Source: Corinectria fuckeliana (lineage: Eukaryota > Ascomycota > Sordariomycetes > Hypocreales > Nectriaceae). From it: a DNA stretch of 64,000 nucleotides. The stretch's first letter is position 1, and every line of letters starts with the position of its first letter. Shown here in pieces: positions 21,702-31,268 of this stretch. The stretch lies in contig WPDH01000004.1 of the NCBI GenBank assembly GCA_019137255.1, positions 558,001 through 622,000 on the forward strand. Reading direction: 5' to 3'. Made by a program: the position numbers and the translations under genes. The notes under the pieces were generated by a model. It was not told the origin of the DNA. It worked only from the letters and a program-made list of their open reading frames with translations, and did no database searches.

Positions 21702-24110
21702 ATGAAGAATCCTTTTAAGACCCAAGAGACCGTAGAGGGGATCTCGGCCGAGCCCGTTGAAGTTCCCGAGAAGGAGACCGCACTTACAGAGGCTACACCC
21801 AGCCCCCGGGACTCCAAAGGCGATGTCGATGGTTCCAAGGAGAAGACTGCGGGTTTTGACGCCACCGAAATCACCCAACCCGATGGCCTGCTCTCTGAGG
21901 ACTCGCCGTATGAAGAGGTCCGGGCCGCTGTCCGCAACACGGACGGAGACGAGGTTGCCAACACGGTGAGGGCCTGGGTCCTGGGCATGTTCTTTGTGAC
22001 CATCGGCGCCGCTCTCAACATGTTCCTCAGTATGAGGTAGCCTCCTCCCATCCTAAGTCAGCACCAGTCACTTACACCTCGTTGCAGGAGCCCCGCCATC
22101 AACTTCCCGGCCCTCGTCGTCCAGCTCCTCGTCTACCCCCTGGGCTGCCTCTGGGCCAAGGTCATGCCCACCCGGGTCTTCAACACCCTCGGCGCCCGCT
22201 GGACGCTCAACCCGGGCCCGTTCACCATCAAGGAGCACGTCGTCGTGACGCTCATGTCCAACGTGTCCATCAGCTACACGTACAGCACCAACGCGCTGCT
22301 CGCGCTGCAGGGCAAGCCCTTCTACCACCTCGACCTCGGCTGGGGCTTCGCGCTGCTCTTCACCCTCAGCTCCCAGCTCATCGGCATCTCCCTCGCCGGC
22401 CTGTTCCGCCGCTTCCTCGTCTGGCCCGCCGCCATGATGTGGCCCAGCCAGTTCGCCAACACGTCGCTCTTCTACGCCCTGCACGACAAGCGCAAGAGCG
22501 ACGGCGTCCACTCCGACGGGTGGCGCATCAGCCGCTACCGCTGGTTCGCCGTTGTGACGGCGGCCATGTTCATCTACTACTGGATCCCGGCGGTGTTGTG
22601 GCAGGGACTTTCGGTCTTTGCGTTTGCCACGTGGATCAAGCCCAACAACGTCGTCGTTAACCAGCTCTTTGGCGGCTTCACTGGGCTCTCCCTGATCCCC
22701 ATCACGTTTGACTGGACCTATGTCACCGCCTACCTCTCGGATCCCATCCTCGCCCCTACGAGCTCCCACGTCAACACCCTCATCGGGCTCTTCCTCTTCG
22801 TCATCGTCTCCTCCATCGGCATCGTGTACTCTGGCGCCCTCTACTCCGAGTACCTCCCCATCGTCACGTCTCAAACATACGACAACACGCAGGGGTACTA
22901 CAACGTCAGCAAGATCCTCGGCGACGGCTTCACCTTCGACGAGCACAAGTACAAGGAGTACTCGCCGCTCTTCCTCTCGCCGACTCTGGCGCTCAACTAC
23001 GGCCTCTCGTTCGCGGCCCTCACCGCGGCCTTTGTCCACGTCGGGCTGTACCACGGCAAGGAGGTGTGGTACAGGTTCCGGGCGGCGCGCAACCAGGAGC
23101 CGGACATTCACATGAAGCTGATGAGGAACTACGTCGATGCGCCCGACTGGTGGTACGGCGCCCTGTTCCTTGTGTCCGTCGGGCTGGGCCTCGCCACGAC
23201 CGAGGGCTACAACTCTCAGCTGCCGTGGTGGGCCTTCTTCGTGGCCATCGTGATAGCGCTCATCTTCATCATCCCGACGACCATGATCCTCGCCGTCTCC
23301 AACATCCTGCTCAGCCTGAACGTCATCTCGCCGTTCCTGGCCGGCTTCATGATCCCCGGGCGCCCCATCGGCATCATGATCTTCAAGGTCTTCAGCACCA
23401 TCACGCTCGGCCAGGCGCAGACGTACAGCGCGGACCTCAAGATGGCGCACTACATGAAGGTGCCGCCGCGGGTGACCTTCTGGTGCCAGGTCGTCGCGAC
23501 CGTGTGGGCGTCGTTCGTGCAGATCGCCGTCATGAACTGGACGCTGAGCAACATCGACGACGTCTGCGACAACGAGCAGAAGGACAACTTCACCTGCCCC
23601 AACGGCCGGGCCTTCTTCTCGTCCAGCATCGTCTGGGGAGTGATTGGCCCGCGACGCATGTTCGGCGAGGGGGGCATGTACTCCGCCTTCAACTGGTTCT
23701 GGCTCGTCGGTGCGGCGTTTCCTATCGTGCTCTACGTCCTCACCAAGGTGCTCAAGTTCTCCTTCTTCCGCCACTTCCACGGACCCGTCATGCTGGGCGC
23801 GATGGCCTGGCTGCCTCCGGCTACACCGCTGAGCTTTTCAACCTGGGCCATCGTGGGACTCATCGTCAACAAGTGGATTCGGACCAAGTGGAATGGCTGG
23901 TGGACGACGTACGCTTACACCACCGCGGCGGCCTTGGATGCGGGCCTGATTATCAGCACCATCGTTGTCTTTTTCGCCATCACGTTTCCTGGTGTGACGA
24001 TTCCGCAGTGGTGGGGGAACGTGGAAGTATTCAATACCTTGGATGCGAGTTATGCGGCTACGTTGAAGACGGTTGGTGAAGGGCAAACGTTTGGGCCGAA
24101 GACTTGGTGA
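21702..24110 (+). CDS. Oligopeptide transporter, OPT superfamily
   Basis: Two exons (21702-22036 and 22088-24110) give 785 residues, the usual size for fungal OPT proteins. The intron is AG|GTAGCC...TTGCAG|G, joining MFLSMR to SPAINFP. Hallmarks include the NPGPFTIKEH motif (about 150-160) and the KVPPR motif in the second half, with roughly 12-16 hydrophobic segments between. An acidic, soluble N-terminus of about 85 residues precedes the first helix. OPT proteins import tetra- and pentapeptides, glutathione or metal-siderophore conjugates into the cytosol by proton symport; this sequence does not decide among them, though the NPG/KIPPR pattern places it with peptide transporters rather than the YSL metal branch. 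Strong GC3 bias generates a 570-codon open frame on the opposite strand, which is a shadow. A GATA pair lies about 0.5 kb upstream. Confidence 0.95.
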
Positions 24111-24444
24111 AGATGAGAGCCATAGGTTGATATCGGCTGACCAATTCAATGCCAGCATCAGCAATATTGGTATCCATAAAGTGTACAAAATACGCCAATA
24201 TCGCCTTAAAAAGGTTCAAGCCATTAACTAAGTAGTTATAAAAAACGTAGATAATTGATGCAACAGTATGGTTTCAATCTATCAAGGATGGTACTGTTTT
24301 CTCTGCTTCGGCCGTGGCTCTAGGGTAGTCAACTTGTCGAGGTGACGTAGTCGGCCCCTCCCCGGGCTTTGGCGGGGTATTCAGCGAGCTACTTGAACGC
24401 ACGATGCCGCTCCACTACGAACAACTTAAACACAGACAGCAACT
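24111..24444. other. Spacer between OPT and the first Nudix gene
   Basis: 334 bp holding the OPT 3' flank (AT-rich, about 24150-24300) and the promoter of the downstream Nudix gene. No other feature seen. Confidence 0.6.
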
Positions 24445-25198
24445 ATGTCGATCTCGGATGCAAAGATTCTCTCTACGGGGCCACTGGTACGTGGTTTCCT
24501 TTAATGCTTCTTGGTTGACGCCCTCCTAACCAGGCATGACTGCAGGCAGAGGAGGAGGCCCGCTGGACGAAGCTCGTCAAGTAAGGATCTAGGTCTATGT
24601 TCTATCCCACCTGAGACTTCACCATTCAAGCCCGCTAACCCCCCCCTTCCTCTCCTCTAGAACGACCTACCAAGACCCCAACGGCGTCACCCGAACATGG
24701 GAGTCCGCCGAGCGCCGAACCCGGCCCAAGGACGCTGACATCGACGGCGTCGGCATCGTCGCCATCCTCGACAAGCCCACGGGCAAAGAAATCATCCTCC
24801 AGAAGCAATACCGACCGCCCATCGACAAGGTCACGATCGAGGTGCCCGCAGGCCTCATCGACGCCGGCGAGACGGCCGAGCAGGCCGCCGTGCGCGAGCT
24901 CAAGGAGGAGACGGGCTACGTGGGCGAGGTGACGGAGACGTCGCCCATCATGTACAACGACCCGGGCTTCTGCAACACCAACCTGCGCATGGTCCACGTG
25001 TCCATCGACATGTCGCTGCCGGCCAACCAGACGCTGAAGCCCGAGCTGGAGGAGAACGAGTTCATCGAGGTCTTCACCGTGCCGCTGGCGAACCTGTGGG
25101 ACGAGTGCAAGCGGCTCGAGGCCGAGGGCTGTGCCATCGACGCTCGCATCGGGACCTTTGCCGAGGGGATCCTCGTCGCTCAGAGATTGAAGCTGTAG
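24445..25198 (+). CDS. Nudix hydrolase, ADP-ribose pyrophosphatase (YSA1/NUDT5-like)
   Basis: Three exons (24445-24486, 24546-24580, 24661-25198) give 204 residues. The first two exons are very short (14 and about 12 codons). The Nudix box at about residues 90-112 is canonical: G-x5-E-x7-RELKEETGY, with the metal-binding REx2EE core intact. The upstream segment LQKQYRPPIDKVTIEVPAG is typical of ADP-sugar diphosphatases such as yeast Ysa1 and human NUDT5, which split ADP-ribose into AMP and ribose 5-phosphate and clear free ADP-ribose from the cytosol. The C-terminal EENEFIEVFTVPL region also fits. Introns are GTACGT...CTGCAG and GTAAGG...CTCTAG. It converges on another Nudix gene, only 48 bp away stop to stop, which belongs to a different branch. 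Confidence 0.94.
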
Positions 25199-25246
25199 GG
25201 GCCGCCAGATAGAGCCAGGGTAATAGACCATGTAGATGGAGCGAGG

Positions 25247-26246
25247 CTAGTTTGATGACGGCTTCTTCTCCTGCCGAAATCCCTGCCAGAGGGCCAGGGC
25301 AGCGAGACACTTTGCATCGCGGGCACCCACCCTCCAGGCATCCTTCATAGGCACCACCTTTAGAGTAATCTTCTCCCCGTGCGACCTCAGGCCCGTGAGA
25401 CGCCCGTTCCACTCGCGCAGCTGGTCCCGCGGGATCCGTCGCTCGTGGCCGAAAATGGTGATGTGCTCGTCGCAGCCGCCGGCGCTGGGGAACATGGCAT
25501 GTGCTAGGTCCTCGGCGTCGGACTCCTCTTCCGCGACGGCAAGCTCGCTGAGACACGTCAGGTCGTGCTCGTTGATCTCGACGCCGAGCTCCTCCTTGAT
25601 CTCCTTGGCCGCGGCGCCCGTGAAGCTGCCCTCGTCGTCGACCATGCCCGCCGGCAACTCGACGAAGCCCAGGCTGCCAGCGGGGATGCGGGGCTGGACG
25701 GTCAGGACCACGTAGCGCTCGTCCGAGTCAGGCGGGGCGTCGTCGGGGACGAGCATGACGAGCATGGCGACGCTGGGCCCGCGGAGGAGGGCGACGGCGG
25801 GCAGCGACTCGCCGCTGGCCGTGGAGACGGTGGCGGCGAGCTTGACGAAGCCGAGACGGCCGTGGCCGAAGCGATCATAGGACTGGATCTCGACGGAGCG
25901 GAGGGCATACGGGTCTGCGTGGAAGGGGTGAGATGCGCTGGACTGGAGGCGCAGCGAGTTGGTCAGGGTGTCGATCCAGCTCTGCAAGAGATTAGCCGGC
26001 GGCTTCGGGTTCGCGCGAGTGCGAGTACGAGTTCTTGCTGACCTTGAAGGGCCTGAATCCCAGGAGCTGGTCCTGCGAGAGCCCATCAGGCAGGTCGAGC
26101 GGGATGTTGTGTGATTTGAGCGTCGTGGTGGACATTGCGCGGGCTGGCGGAATTGGCCGTCGCGAGGGATGGAGCGTACGAGACGATGCAGATGAAAGAT
26201 TCGAGGAGAGTCTTGAGGTTCTAGTGAAGATTGCGGCAAGTGTCAT
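25247..26246 (-). CDS. Nudix hydrolase of the ADP-sugar/UDP-sugar pyrophosphatase branch, possible mitochondrial form
   Basis: Two exons (26246-26043 and 25981-25247; GTCAGC...TTGCAG) give 312 residues. An overlapping frame that reads straight through the intron region is longer but lacks the proper start. The N-terminus from the first ATG (MTLAAIFTRTSRLSSNLSSA...) is Arg/Ser-rich and lacks acidic residues, like a mitochondrial presequence; a second in-frame Met at about residue 38 (ARAMSTTTLK) could start a cytosolic form. The Nudix box at about 180-202 is degenerate: the usual Glu seven positions in is Gly and the Arg is Lys, but KEIKEELGV keeps the metal-binding acidic core. The loose motif and the IPAGSLGFVELPAGMV context resemble NUDT14-type and plant sugar-nucleotide hydrolases. 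Substrate is uncertain. Convergent with the other Nudix gene. Confidence 0.88.
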
Positions 26247-27441
26247 TTCGTGTTCATGAGTTTGGGTGCGTGTGCGTCATGGAAGATGAGGAGGGGACGA
26301 CGAGTCACGAAGCGAAGCTTAGATGCACAGTGTCGTCAGAATACTACTACACATGGAAATAAACGGTGGATTAGCCCCTAGCTTGGATTCTGTCAGCGAG
26401 CAGAACCCTTCGGGATCGTAGTTTAGGTTACGAATTTGAACAATCTTTAAAGAGCCTCTTTCTTGGTCAGGCAATTGTTCAAGTCACAGTTGGGTGTCCG
26501 GCTCCAGGAGGGTGCCTATCCTGACGATAGGGTAGAACTGCGAACAACGATTACTGTCTCAACACCATTTGCCGTAGCATCAACAGCCAATTAGCCTTGG
26601 CGTTGCCGCGAAGGATCGCCACCAACCAGCCCCATGGTGCCCCGTGCCCCGTAAGGATTCCACGGCACTCTCACAAACCGGCCAGCGAACTAAACAATAT
26701 GCTGAGCTTATTGAGACTGTCTCAGTGCCTATTCTACTTTCGTCTAGGCTGTTTGGAGTGGCGGGGAATCACCGAGAACTTCGCTTCTGGATATTGGAGG
26801 TTGGAAGTTGGAACTGTGCCTTCAGGCTTGGCAACGAATTTAATATGTGTAAAGGAAGCTGATGCTGCCTCCAGACCGTTTGATTCTACCGGCCTCATCA
26901 TCATTGATCCTTTCTCCTCCGGAACACATTCCTCCATCAGCACTTACACACGTCAACCATCTTACATCATGGTTCAGATCCCCTCCACCCCCTTCGTAGC
27001 AGCGCATCCATCGGGATCGGCACTTGCCTAGAGAGACGTAGGGAACGAAGATTTTTCCGATGAGAGCCGGGCCTGGTCGTGTCTGATAAGAGAGGAACAG
27101 GAGATGGAGATGGATTGGTGAGAAACGGGGCAAAGGGGTTGCTTGATGGGACCGGGGACAACCATATATCAAACTTGAGTTCTTTGGGGATGTTGGAGCA
27201 AACTCCATGTATAGTATTTGCTTGTTGTAAAACTAGGCTTCGTATTGAGACTAGAGGGATGAACGCGTGAGTTTCTAGTCGTGACAAAGAACCGTAAGCG
27301 CCCCCGGCACGAAGTATTCCTTCTAGAATCTAACTCACGATTGACCTTGCGCTCATCAGACGCACAGATGCAACAAGGCTCATCTTTACCAGCTAAAACA
27401 GCTGCCTTGTTGTGAAACTAAAATCATACAAGCGCTCCCCT
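26247..27441. other. Gene-free 1.2-kb interval
   Basis: Promoter of the minus-strand Nudix gene and 3' flank of the unknown gene ending at 27442. A 144-codon plus-strand frame (26597-27031) has no recognisable domain and no splicing signals; I regard it as chance. Confidence 0.55.
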
Positions 27442-28688
27442 TCAAACCGCCCAGTACACCTCCACCTTGACCTTTTCGATATTGTTGACCCAGCCAGCAT
27501 ACCTGGCCTTGGCCCAAATCGTCACCACATCTCCCAGCTTCAAGTCCCTAACGAACGATCCATCGAGAGTCCCCCGTCCCCTACCCTGCTCCTCGTCGAT
27601 CTCCTGTGCCTCCGTCGACGTGCTCTTGATGTCGTCTAGGTACGACCACGTCACCACGTGGTCCTGGTACGCCCTTGTTGCCGTCTTGTTGCGCTGGATC
27701 TCCCAGTTGTCGTTGTGCGTCAGAGGATGGACATACTTGAACTGGCCCTCGTGTTCCGGGTCGGCCTCAAAGGTTGGTTGCAGGGAGCGAAGGCCACAGA
27801 CGGGGAGTGGTGGTGCTACGGACGAAACTGACTGGTATCGCACATCGTACGTACATTGGTGGTCGCCTTACATGGTCAGTACAGCGACTTCTTGCGGGTC
27901 GGCATAAGAACTTACAGGTCTGCTCAGCGTCGAACCTCTCGAGGCCAGCCTCAAACCAGGTCGAGGACCCCTTGAACGTTCCACGGTTCCCACGTTCACC
28001 TCCCCACCCTTGATCTGCGCTGCGGATAGAAAAGACAATCTTGCGGACTGGGCTGAGGAGTTTAGGGGTTGGATAGTCGGGCAGTTTCTTAAAGTATTCG
28101 GCATCATGCTCCTTGCCAAGCGGCTGCGGTTTGGCCTCATTCGTATCCCACGCCAGTTCCTCGGCCAGGTCCTTCTTGTCAGGCAGTCCCGTCAACCCCA
28201 CAGGATACGAGCGCAGCTGCGTGCTGTCAGCAAGGGTACAATTCGTTCTCTGATTTGCAACTCACTACAAACTTGTCGTGGTTGGGACTAGATCCCTGAA
28301 CCCGTAGACGATCACGGTGCTCGGCCATGAAGTCGACCTCGTTGCTCGAGTGAGGCCAATACTCGGCGTGGTCGAAGACCATGTCCACTACGTCCGGGGG
28401 TAGCTTGACGCCCCGCGTAAGCATGACCCTGACAACGACCACGTCGATGGGCGTGGGCTTGAAGGTGTTTTCGGCGTCGCTTGGGCCATCGTCTCGTTTC
28501 TTGGCGCCGTCTTTCTGGGCATCGCTCGGGCCTCCGTTCTTCTTCTCATCGCCGCCATTCGAGCTATCGTCTCTGATCCGAGCGCCGCCTTGAAGATCGA
28601 GGCCGCGCATGCGACGGATTGCAGCGTGGGGGAGGATGTTGGCCATGATGATGGAGCTGATGAGGAACAAGACGAGGTAAAGCCACAT
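27442..28688 (-). CDS. Conserved-looking fungal protein of unknown function with N-terminal membrane anchor
   Basis: Three exons (28688-28266, 28216-27916, 27866-27442) give 382 residues. Junctions are well supported: GTA|GTGAGT...GCAG|CTG, and T|GTAAGT ... TACTGAC branch ... TAAG|GC, which restores CDHQCTYDVRYQ in frame. Residues 1-19 (MWLYLVLFLISSIIMANIL) are a hydrophobic signal anchor. A Lys/Asp-rich linker (about 35-70) follows, then KLPPDVVDMVFDHAEYWP, which resembles an F-box-like helix, and a C-terminal beta-rich part with RKIVFSIRSADQGWGG, TWFEAGLERFDA and RDLKLGDVVTIWAKARYAGW. This ending recurs in uncharacterised Pezizomycotina proteins as I remember them; I know of no assigned function. 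It is divergent from the cysA-type gene with a shared 527-bp promoter. Confidence 0.82.
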
Positions 28689-29215
28689 GTGCGAAGGGTA
28701 CGATACAAACGTGAACTAGGGAAAAAAAGGAGGTTGAAGTCTTTTGTGATTGAGATATAGGATTTGTTATAGACAAAGATGACGTGTTCTGCGTATAATG
28801 AAACCTGGATGAGGCAACAGTTTAAAGCATCAAGTACAGGCAGAGACAAGGACAAGCAACTGGTGACGGAACGTCGACATCTGACGTCACCCACTCTAAA
28901 GCCCCAACGCGCATGCACGTGCCTAAGACATCACGATAGCGGGGATGGGTCTTATCTTATCGTACGGAAGGGTTATCGATACACCAAAGTCCAGCCTTAT
29001 CGCACGTGAAATTGCGCCATGCGCGCCGGCTGCCGGTCCCCACATTTCCTGCCGGGAACGGCGTCGGCATCGTGCGGTGGGGAACCGAAAGCCCTCGCAG
29101 TCGCAGCGCAACGATTACAAACCTCCGAATTCTCCCTCCGGATTCTCAAAGCCATGACACCCAATTGTGTTTCTTCTCCTCCATCCCTCCTCCCCCACCA
29201 ACCTTCCGCTTCGCC
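28689..29215. promoter_or_regulatory. Shared divergent promoter with CACGTG and GATA sites
   Basis: 527 bp between the unknown membrane protein (-) and the CysA-type gene (+). CACGTG E-boxes sit at 28916-28921 and 29003-29008; GATA cores sit at 28951-28961 (CTTATCTTATC, two), 28973-28981 (TTATCGATA) and 28996-29002. In yeast, CACGTG bound by Cbf1 with Met4 drives sulfur-amino-acid genes, which would fit the right-hand gene; use of this logic in filamentous fungi (which rely on CysC/MetR-type bZIPs) is an inference. Confidence 0.5.
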
Positions 29216-30769
29216 ATGAGGTCTTCCCGGGCCCTCGCCGCGACCGGGCGCCGTCTCCGGACCGCCGCTCTCGACGCCGCTCGCCCGCGCCCGCGCCGTC
29301 CGAACCTCGTCGCCCATCATGCCGCTCGCCAGCTTCACTCCTCGTGCCTCCGATCCTCGGGCGCCGCTTCCAACCCGGCCATGTCGTTCCCGTGCCTGGA
29401 CGCCCTTGAATCCCGCTCCGCGAAGCTCGGCGCCGGCAGCAGGCCCGCCAGCGCCCACGACTCCAGCGACTCCAGCGGCCCGGAACCCTCGTACACATCC
29501 GGCGCGACCCTCAACTACCTCTGCAAGGACCCGCTGCTCCTCGACTGGGGCGGCACGCTGCCCGAGTTCAACGTCGCCTACGAGACCTGGGGCGCCGTCA
29601 ACGCCGACAGGTCCAACGTCATCCTCCTCCACACCGGCCTGTCCGCCTCGTCGCACGCCCACTCCACCGACGCCAACCCCAAGCCCGGCTGGTGGGAGAA
29701 GTTCATCGGCCCCGGACGGCCCCTCGACACGGACAAGTACCACGTCATCTGCACCAACGTCATCGGCGGCTGCTACGGCTCCACGGGGCCCGGCAGCATC
29801 GACCCGGGCAACGGCGAGCGCTACGCCACGCGCTTCCCGATCCTCACCATGCAGGACATGGTGCGCGCGCAGTTCCGCCTGCTCGACTCCCTCGGCGTCG
29901 ACCGGCTGTACGCCAGCGTCGGCTCCAGCATGGGCGGCATGCAGTCGCTCGCCGCGGGCGTGCTCTTCCCCGCGCGCATCGGCCGCATCGTCTCCATCAG
30001 CGGCTGCGCCCGCAGCCATCCCTACAGCATCGCCATGCGCCACACGCAGCGCCAGGTGCTGATGATGGACCCCAACTGGAACCGCGGCTTCTACTACGGC
30101 AAGGTGCCCCCGCACGCCGGCATGAAGCTGGCCCGCGAGATCGCCACCGTCACCTACCGCTCCGGCCCGGAGTGGGAGCAGCGCTTCGGCCGCCGCCGCG
30201 CGGACCCGAGCAAGCCCCCCGCGCTGTGCCCGGACTTCCTCGTCGAGACGTACCTGGACCACGCCGGCGAGAAGTGGTGCCTCAACCACGACCCCAACAG
30301 CCTGCTGTACGTCAGCAAGGCCATGGACCTGTTCGACCTGGGACGCGAGAACCAACTGGCCACGCACGAGCGCCGCGACGAGCGCGAGCGCCAGCTAGCC
30401 GAGGGCCTGGCCTCGACCATCCCGGAAGCGGCCTGCAGCCTGACGCTCCCGGCGCAGCCCTACGAGGAGCAGCCGGGCTCGCAGGTCGCCGACATGGACG
30501 CGCCGGTGCCGGGCTCGTCGCACCCGCCGGAAGACCTGATCCACGGCCTGGCGCCCTTGCGCGACACGCCCACGCTCGTTATGGGCGTGGCTAGCGACAT
30601 CCTGTTCCCCGCCTGGCAGCAGCGCGAGGTCGCCGAGGCGGTGCGGCTCGCCGGCAATCGCAACGTCACGCACATGGAGCTGAGCGAGGAGATGAGCCTG
30701 TTCGGGCACGATTCGTTCCTGCTCGACCTGAAGCACATTGGCGGCAACCTGAAGGCGTTCCTAAACTAG
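29216..30769 (+). CDS. cysA: Mitochondrial serine O-acetyltransferase of the homoserine O-acetyltransferase superfamily (CysA type)
   Basis: A single exon encodes 517 residues. The frame is open upstream, but the first ATG that makes sense is 29216 (CGCCATGAGG), giving an Arg-rich presequence (MRSSRALAATGRRLRTAALDAA) free of acidic residues until about position 20, consistent with mitochondrial import. The alpha/beta-hydrolase acyltransferase fold is evident: LLHTGLSASSHAHS oxyanion region (about 138-150), nucleophile elbow GSSMGG with Ser238, catalytic Asp in VMGVASDILFP and His in LFGHDSFLLD. Fungal members with the SFPCLDALESR lead-in and the long insertion before the Asp are serine acetyltransferases like Aspergillus CysA and fission yeast Cys2, rather than true Met2. 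The reaction makes O-acetylserine from serine and acetyl-CoA, the precursor for cysteine. Distinguishing it from homoserine acetyltransferase needs phylogeny. Extreme GC3. Confidence 0.9.
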   Translation: MRSSRALAATGRRLRTAALDAARPRPRRPNLVAHHAARQLHSSCLRSSGAASNPAMSFPCLDALESRSAKLGAGSRPASAHDSSDSSGPEPSYTSGATLNYLCKDPLLLDWGGTLPEFNVAYETWGAVNADRSNVILLHTGLSASSHAHSTDANPKPGWWEKFIGPGRPLDTDKYHVICTNVIGGCYGSTGPGSIDPGNGERYATRFPILTMQDMVRAQFRLLDSLGVDRLYASVGSSMGGMQSLAAGVLFPARIGRIVSISGCARSHPYSIAMRHTQRQVLMMDPNWNRGFYYGKVPPHAGMKLAREIATVTYRSGPEWEQRFGRRRADPSKPPALCPDFLVETYLDHAGEKWCLNHDPNSLLYVSKAMDLFDLGRENQLATHERRDERERQLAEGLASTIPEAACSLTLPAQPYEEQPGSQVADMDAPVPGSSHPPEDLIHGLAPLRDTPTLVMGVASDILFPAWQQREVAEAVRLAGNRNVTHMELSEEMSLFGHDSFLLDLKHIGGNLKAFLN

Positions 30770-31268
30770 ACGCCTGGGATGACCAGGCCCGTGAGGAAAA
30801 GGGGCATGCGGTGTGTTGGTATTGGAGCTGGGCGCTGTATTGTTCGATGTGATGAAAGACGTGAGACGGCATTTGTACTTATTTCGGGGGCGACGGGACT
30901 GGCATCACCAAGGCGTTTTCACGAAACAAATAGGGCAGTAAAAAGAATACGGAAAAATCCAAACTTCCAGATCATAATCCGTCCAGACAATGTATTCCAA
31001 CGAGCGTTTTGTCTGGCTTGGCTAGCCCAGCTAGTAGCCGGCATTGATGCCTTGCCTTATACATTATCACTAAATTTGCCGTGGCAATTATATGCAACGA
31101 AAAGAAATCCAACGCTATGTAGCATGATATTCGCTTCGTCCAGCAGAGACACTCCTATAAACGACGACAGAGACCTTTACCCAAAAAGTTGCATGTCGAC
31201 ATTTTGTCATCAAGGTAACCGATCAAACTCTTCTCACCACACACACCCTTCCTTGGTCGTGTGGTCGA
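30770..31268. other. Convergent 3' spacer
   Basis: 499 bp between the stop of the CysA-type gene and the stop of the proline-rich unknown. Moderately AT-rich and holds the two 3' UTRs; no further feature seen. Confidence 0.6.

Noticed and set aside
21484..21705. 73-codon frame upstream of the OPT gene
   Set aside because: Not homologous to anything I know and overlaps the OPT promoter; a chance frame in moderately AT-rich DNA.
22068..23780. 570-codon open frame antisense to the OPT transporter
   Set aside because: Its composition (Glu/Arg/Val/His/Asp-rich without domains) is the mirror of GC-ending codons of the real gene; there is no ATG-domain-stop logic, and the sense frame has strong family motifs.
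26597..27031. 144-codon plus-strand frame between genes
   Set aside because: Mixed composition, no domain, no splice sites or promoter signals.
28997..30367. 456-codon antisense frame over the CysA-type gene
   Set aside because: Shadow of extreme GC3 in the sense gene; Val/Glu/Ala/Gly repeats with no domain.
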